From the NCBI GenBank assembly GCA_027459365.1, contig DAIDIM010000216.1:1-6534 (forward strand): a stretch of DNA of 6,534 nt, in the 5' to 3' direction. The translations under genes were made by a program, and so were the position numbers. This stretch comes from Chlamydiota bacterium. GTDB lineage: Bacteria; Chlamydiota; Chlamydiia; Chlamydiales; SM23-39. Below are positions 5,735-6,534 of this stretch, in pieces (within the stretch, counting starts at the first letter, position 1; every line of letters starts with the position of its first letter). A model generated the notes under the pieces. That model made no database searches and was not told where the DNA came from. It was given only the letters and a program-made list of their open reading frames with translations.

Positions 5735-6534
5735 ATGAGAGCAGAACAGAAAAAAGGTTTGCCTGGCGGTTTTTTTCTTTTGATTTTTGCAGCGGCTGTT
5801 CTGTTTTTTGGAGTACAGTCTTTGACATCTGACAAGGAGGCGCGCGTCTCTTTTAGTCATCAAGTTGAACATTTAACCAATTTACATCTCACTGTCCCTG
5901 AAGAAAACCACAAAATTGCTCAAAATGAGCATCTTGTCACTTTTGGAGGTCGATTTAATGACAAGCTGGATGATGAAAGTCTTTCTCGTTTCCGCTTTCT
6001 CGAGTTATTAAATCAAAACCATGAATTAAAAAATGAATCTGCTCTGCTGCTAAGCGAACTCGATTCTTTAGAAAAAAGCGTCCGAGAGGCGGCAGGTTTG
6101 TACTTGAGCTTAAGTGGACAAACAATTCCGCGATCTGGATACGTTGTCGTTGGATCTCAATTTGATACCTCCGATAAAAGTAGCGCAGTGATTGTCAAAG
6201 AGGCAGTTCCTGTAAACGTAACTCTCCCTTTAGCCTATAAGACTATCAATCTAGCAAAAGCATCTTTGAGTGTTGATTCTGCAGATGTTGCATTTAGGGA
6301 GTTGCGCGAGCTGATTACCTTACTTCGATCTCCAACGCTTGGCATTGGAAATGAAGCACTTAAAACAGAACTAAAAACGCTTGATCAACAATTGCTCGCG
6401 AGCATCAATCATCCACTTGATCAGCAGATTGCATTATATGAAACAATTGCTGGCAGATTGGGTTATCTCCTCTACGATTTAGGATCTGAGCATGAGGGGA
6501 TTAGGCTCTCTTCTCTTCGAAGTGTCAGAAGCTA
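5735..6534 (+). CDS. ftsH: ATP-dependent zinc metalloprotease FtsH, N-terminal part
   Basis: The frame is open to the window end, giving 266 codons plus two bases; the rest lies outside. FtsH is the membrane-anchored hexameric AAA+ protease that degrades misfolded membrane proteins and some regulators. A short basic N-terminus (MRAEQKKG) is followed by one membrane helix (about 12-28). After that come about 235 residues with no second helix and no Walker motif. The segment FSHQVEHLTNLHLTVPEEN (40-58) and the nearby LVTFGGRF (67-74) resemble the start of chlamydial FtsH as I remember it, and those proteins are over 900 residues with an enlarged extracytoplasmic region. Two coiled-coil-prone stretches (about 88-118 and 186-217) are visible. 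ATG at 5735 is the most upstream possible start, since an in-frame TAA ends at 5734. The position after tilS also matches chlamydial order. The ATPase and HEXXH protease parts are not in view, so the call rests on the N-terminus and on context. Confidence 0.8.
   Translation, partial: MRAEQKKGLPGGFFLLIFAAAVLFFGVQSLTSDKEARVSFSHQVEHLTNLHLTVPEENHKIAQNEHLVTFGGRFNDKLDDESLSRFRFLELLNQNHELKNESALLLSELDSLEKSVREAAGLYLSLSGQTIPRSGYVVVGSQFDTSDKSSAVIVKEAVPVNVTLPLAYKTINLAKASLSVDSADVAFRELRELITLLRSPTLGIGNEALKTELKTLDQQLLASINHPLDQQIALYETIAGRLGYLLYDLGSEHEGIRLSSLRSVRS

Noticed and set aside
1..6534. Search for mobile elements, CRISPR, tRNA genes, toxin-antitoxin or defence genes
   Set aside because: Every stretch over 300 bases is filled by a recognised conserved gene, and no repeats or folds of these kinds were seen.

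Overview
The window carries six complete or partial housekeeping genes plus one peptidase gene. It most likely comes from a member of the Chlamydiota, probably a non-Chlamydiaceae (environmental, Simkania/Waddlia/Parachlamydia-like) lineage. The main reasons are the block of two LptF/LptG-family permeases, a divergent tilS and a following ftsH, which as I remember it is the CT838-CT841 order of Chlamydia trachomatis, and the long extracytoplasmic N-terminal region of FtsH, which I also associate with chlamydial FtsH. The L13 and S9 sequences fit this placement. G+C is around 40 % from a few sampled lines. The assignment rests on recalled gene order and protein features, not on a search.

Layout. 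Positions 1-174 are a leader region with a weak promoter candidate and an 11-pair hairpin just upstream of the rplM ribosome binding site. rplM (175-621) and rpsI (633-1025) form a two-gene ribosomal protein operon ending in a hairpin at 1035-1061. Facing it on the minus strand is a three-gene unit read lptF (4697-3657), lptG (3660-2620), then a family M32 metallocarboxypeptidase gene (2592-1066). lptF and lptG overlap by ATGA and are almost certainly translationally coupled. lptF starts only 22 bp from tilS (4720-5634), which is read the other way. A 100-bp gap with a good promoter candidate leads to ftsH (5735 to the window end), which is cut off before its ATPase domain.

How the genes fit together. 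L13 and S9 are ribosome parts. TilS makes lysidine in the AUA-reading tRNA-Ile, so it also serves translation. LptF and LptG are the inner-membrane permease halves of the ABC exporter that pulls LPS out of the inner membrane. FtsH is the membrane-bound AAA+ protease that elsewhere also controls LPS synthesis enzymes. The M32 peptidase probably trims peptides in the cytoplasm and is the only gene here that looks accessory to the block.

I find no mobile element, CRISPR array, tRNA, defence system or clearly new system. The points worth a second look are small: very short or absent leaders at three genes, an in-frame 12-bp tandem duplication inside lptF, the rplM leader hairpin, the FtsH N-terminal extension, and the peptidase placed behind lptG.
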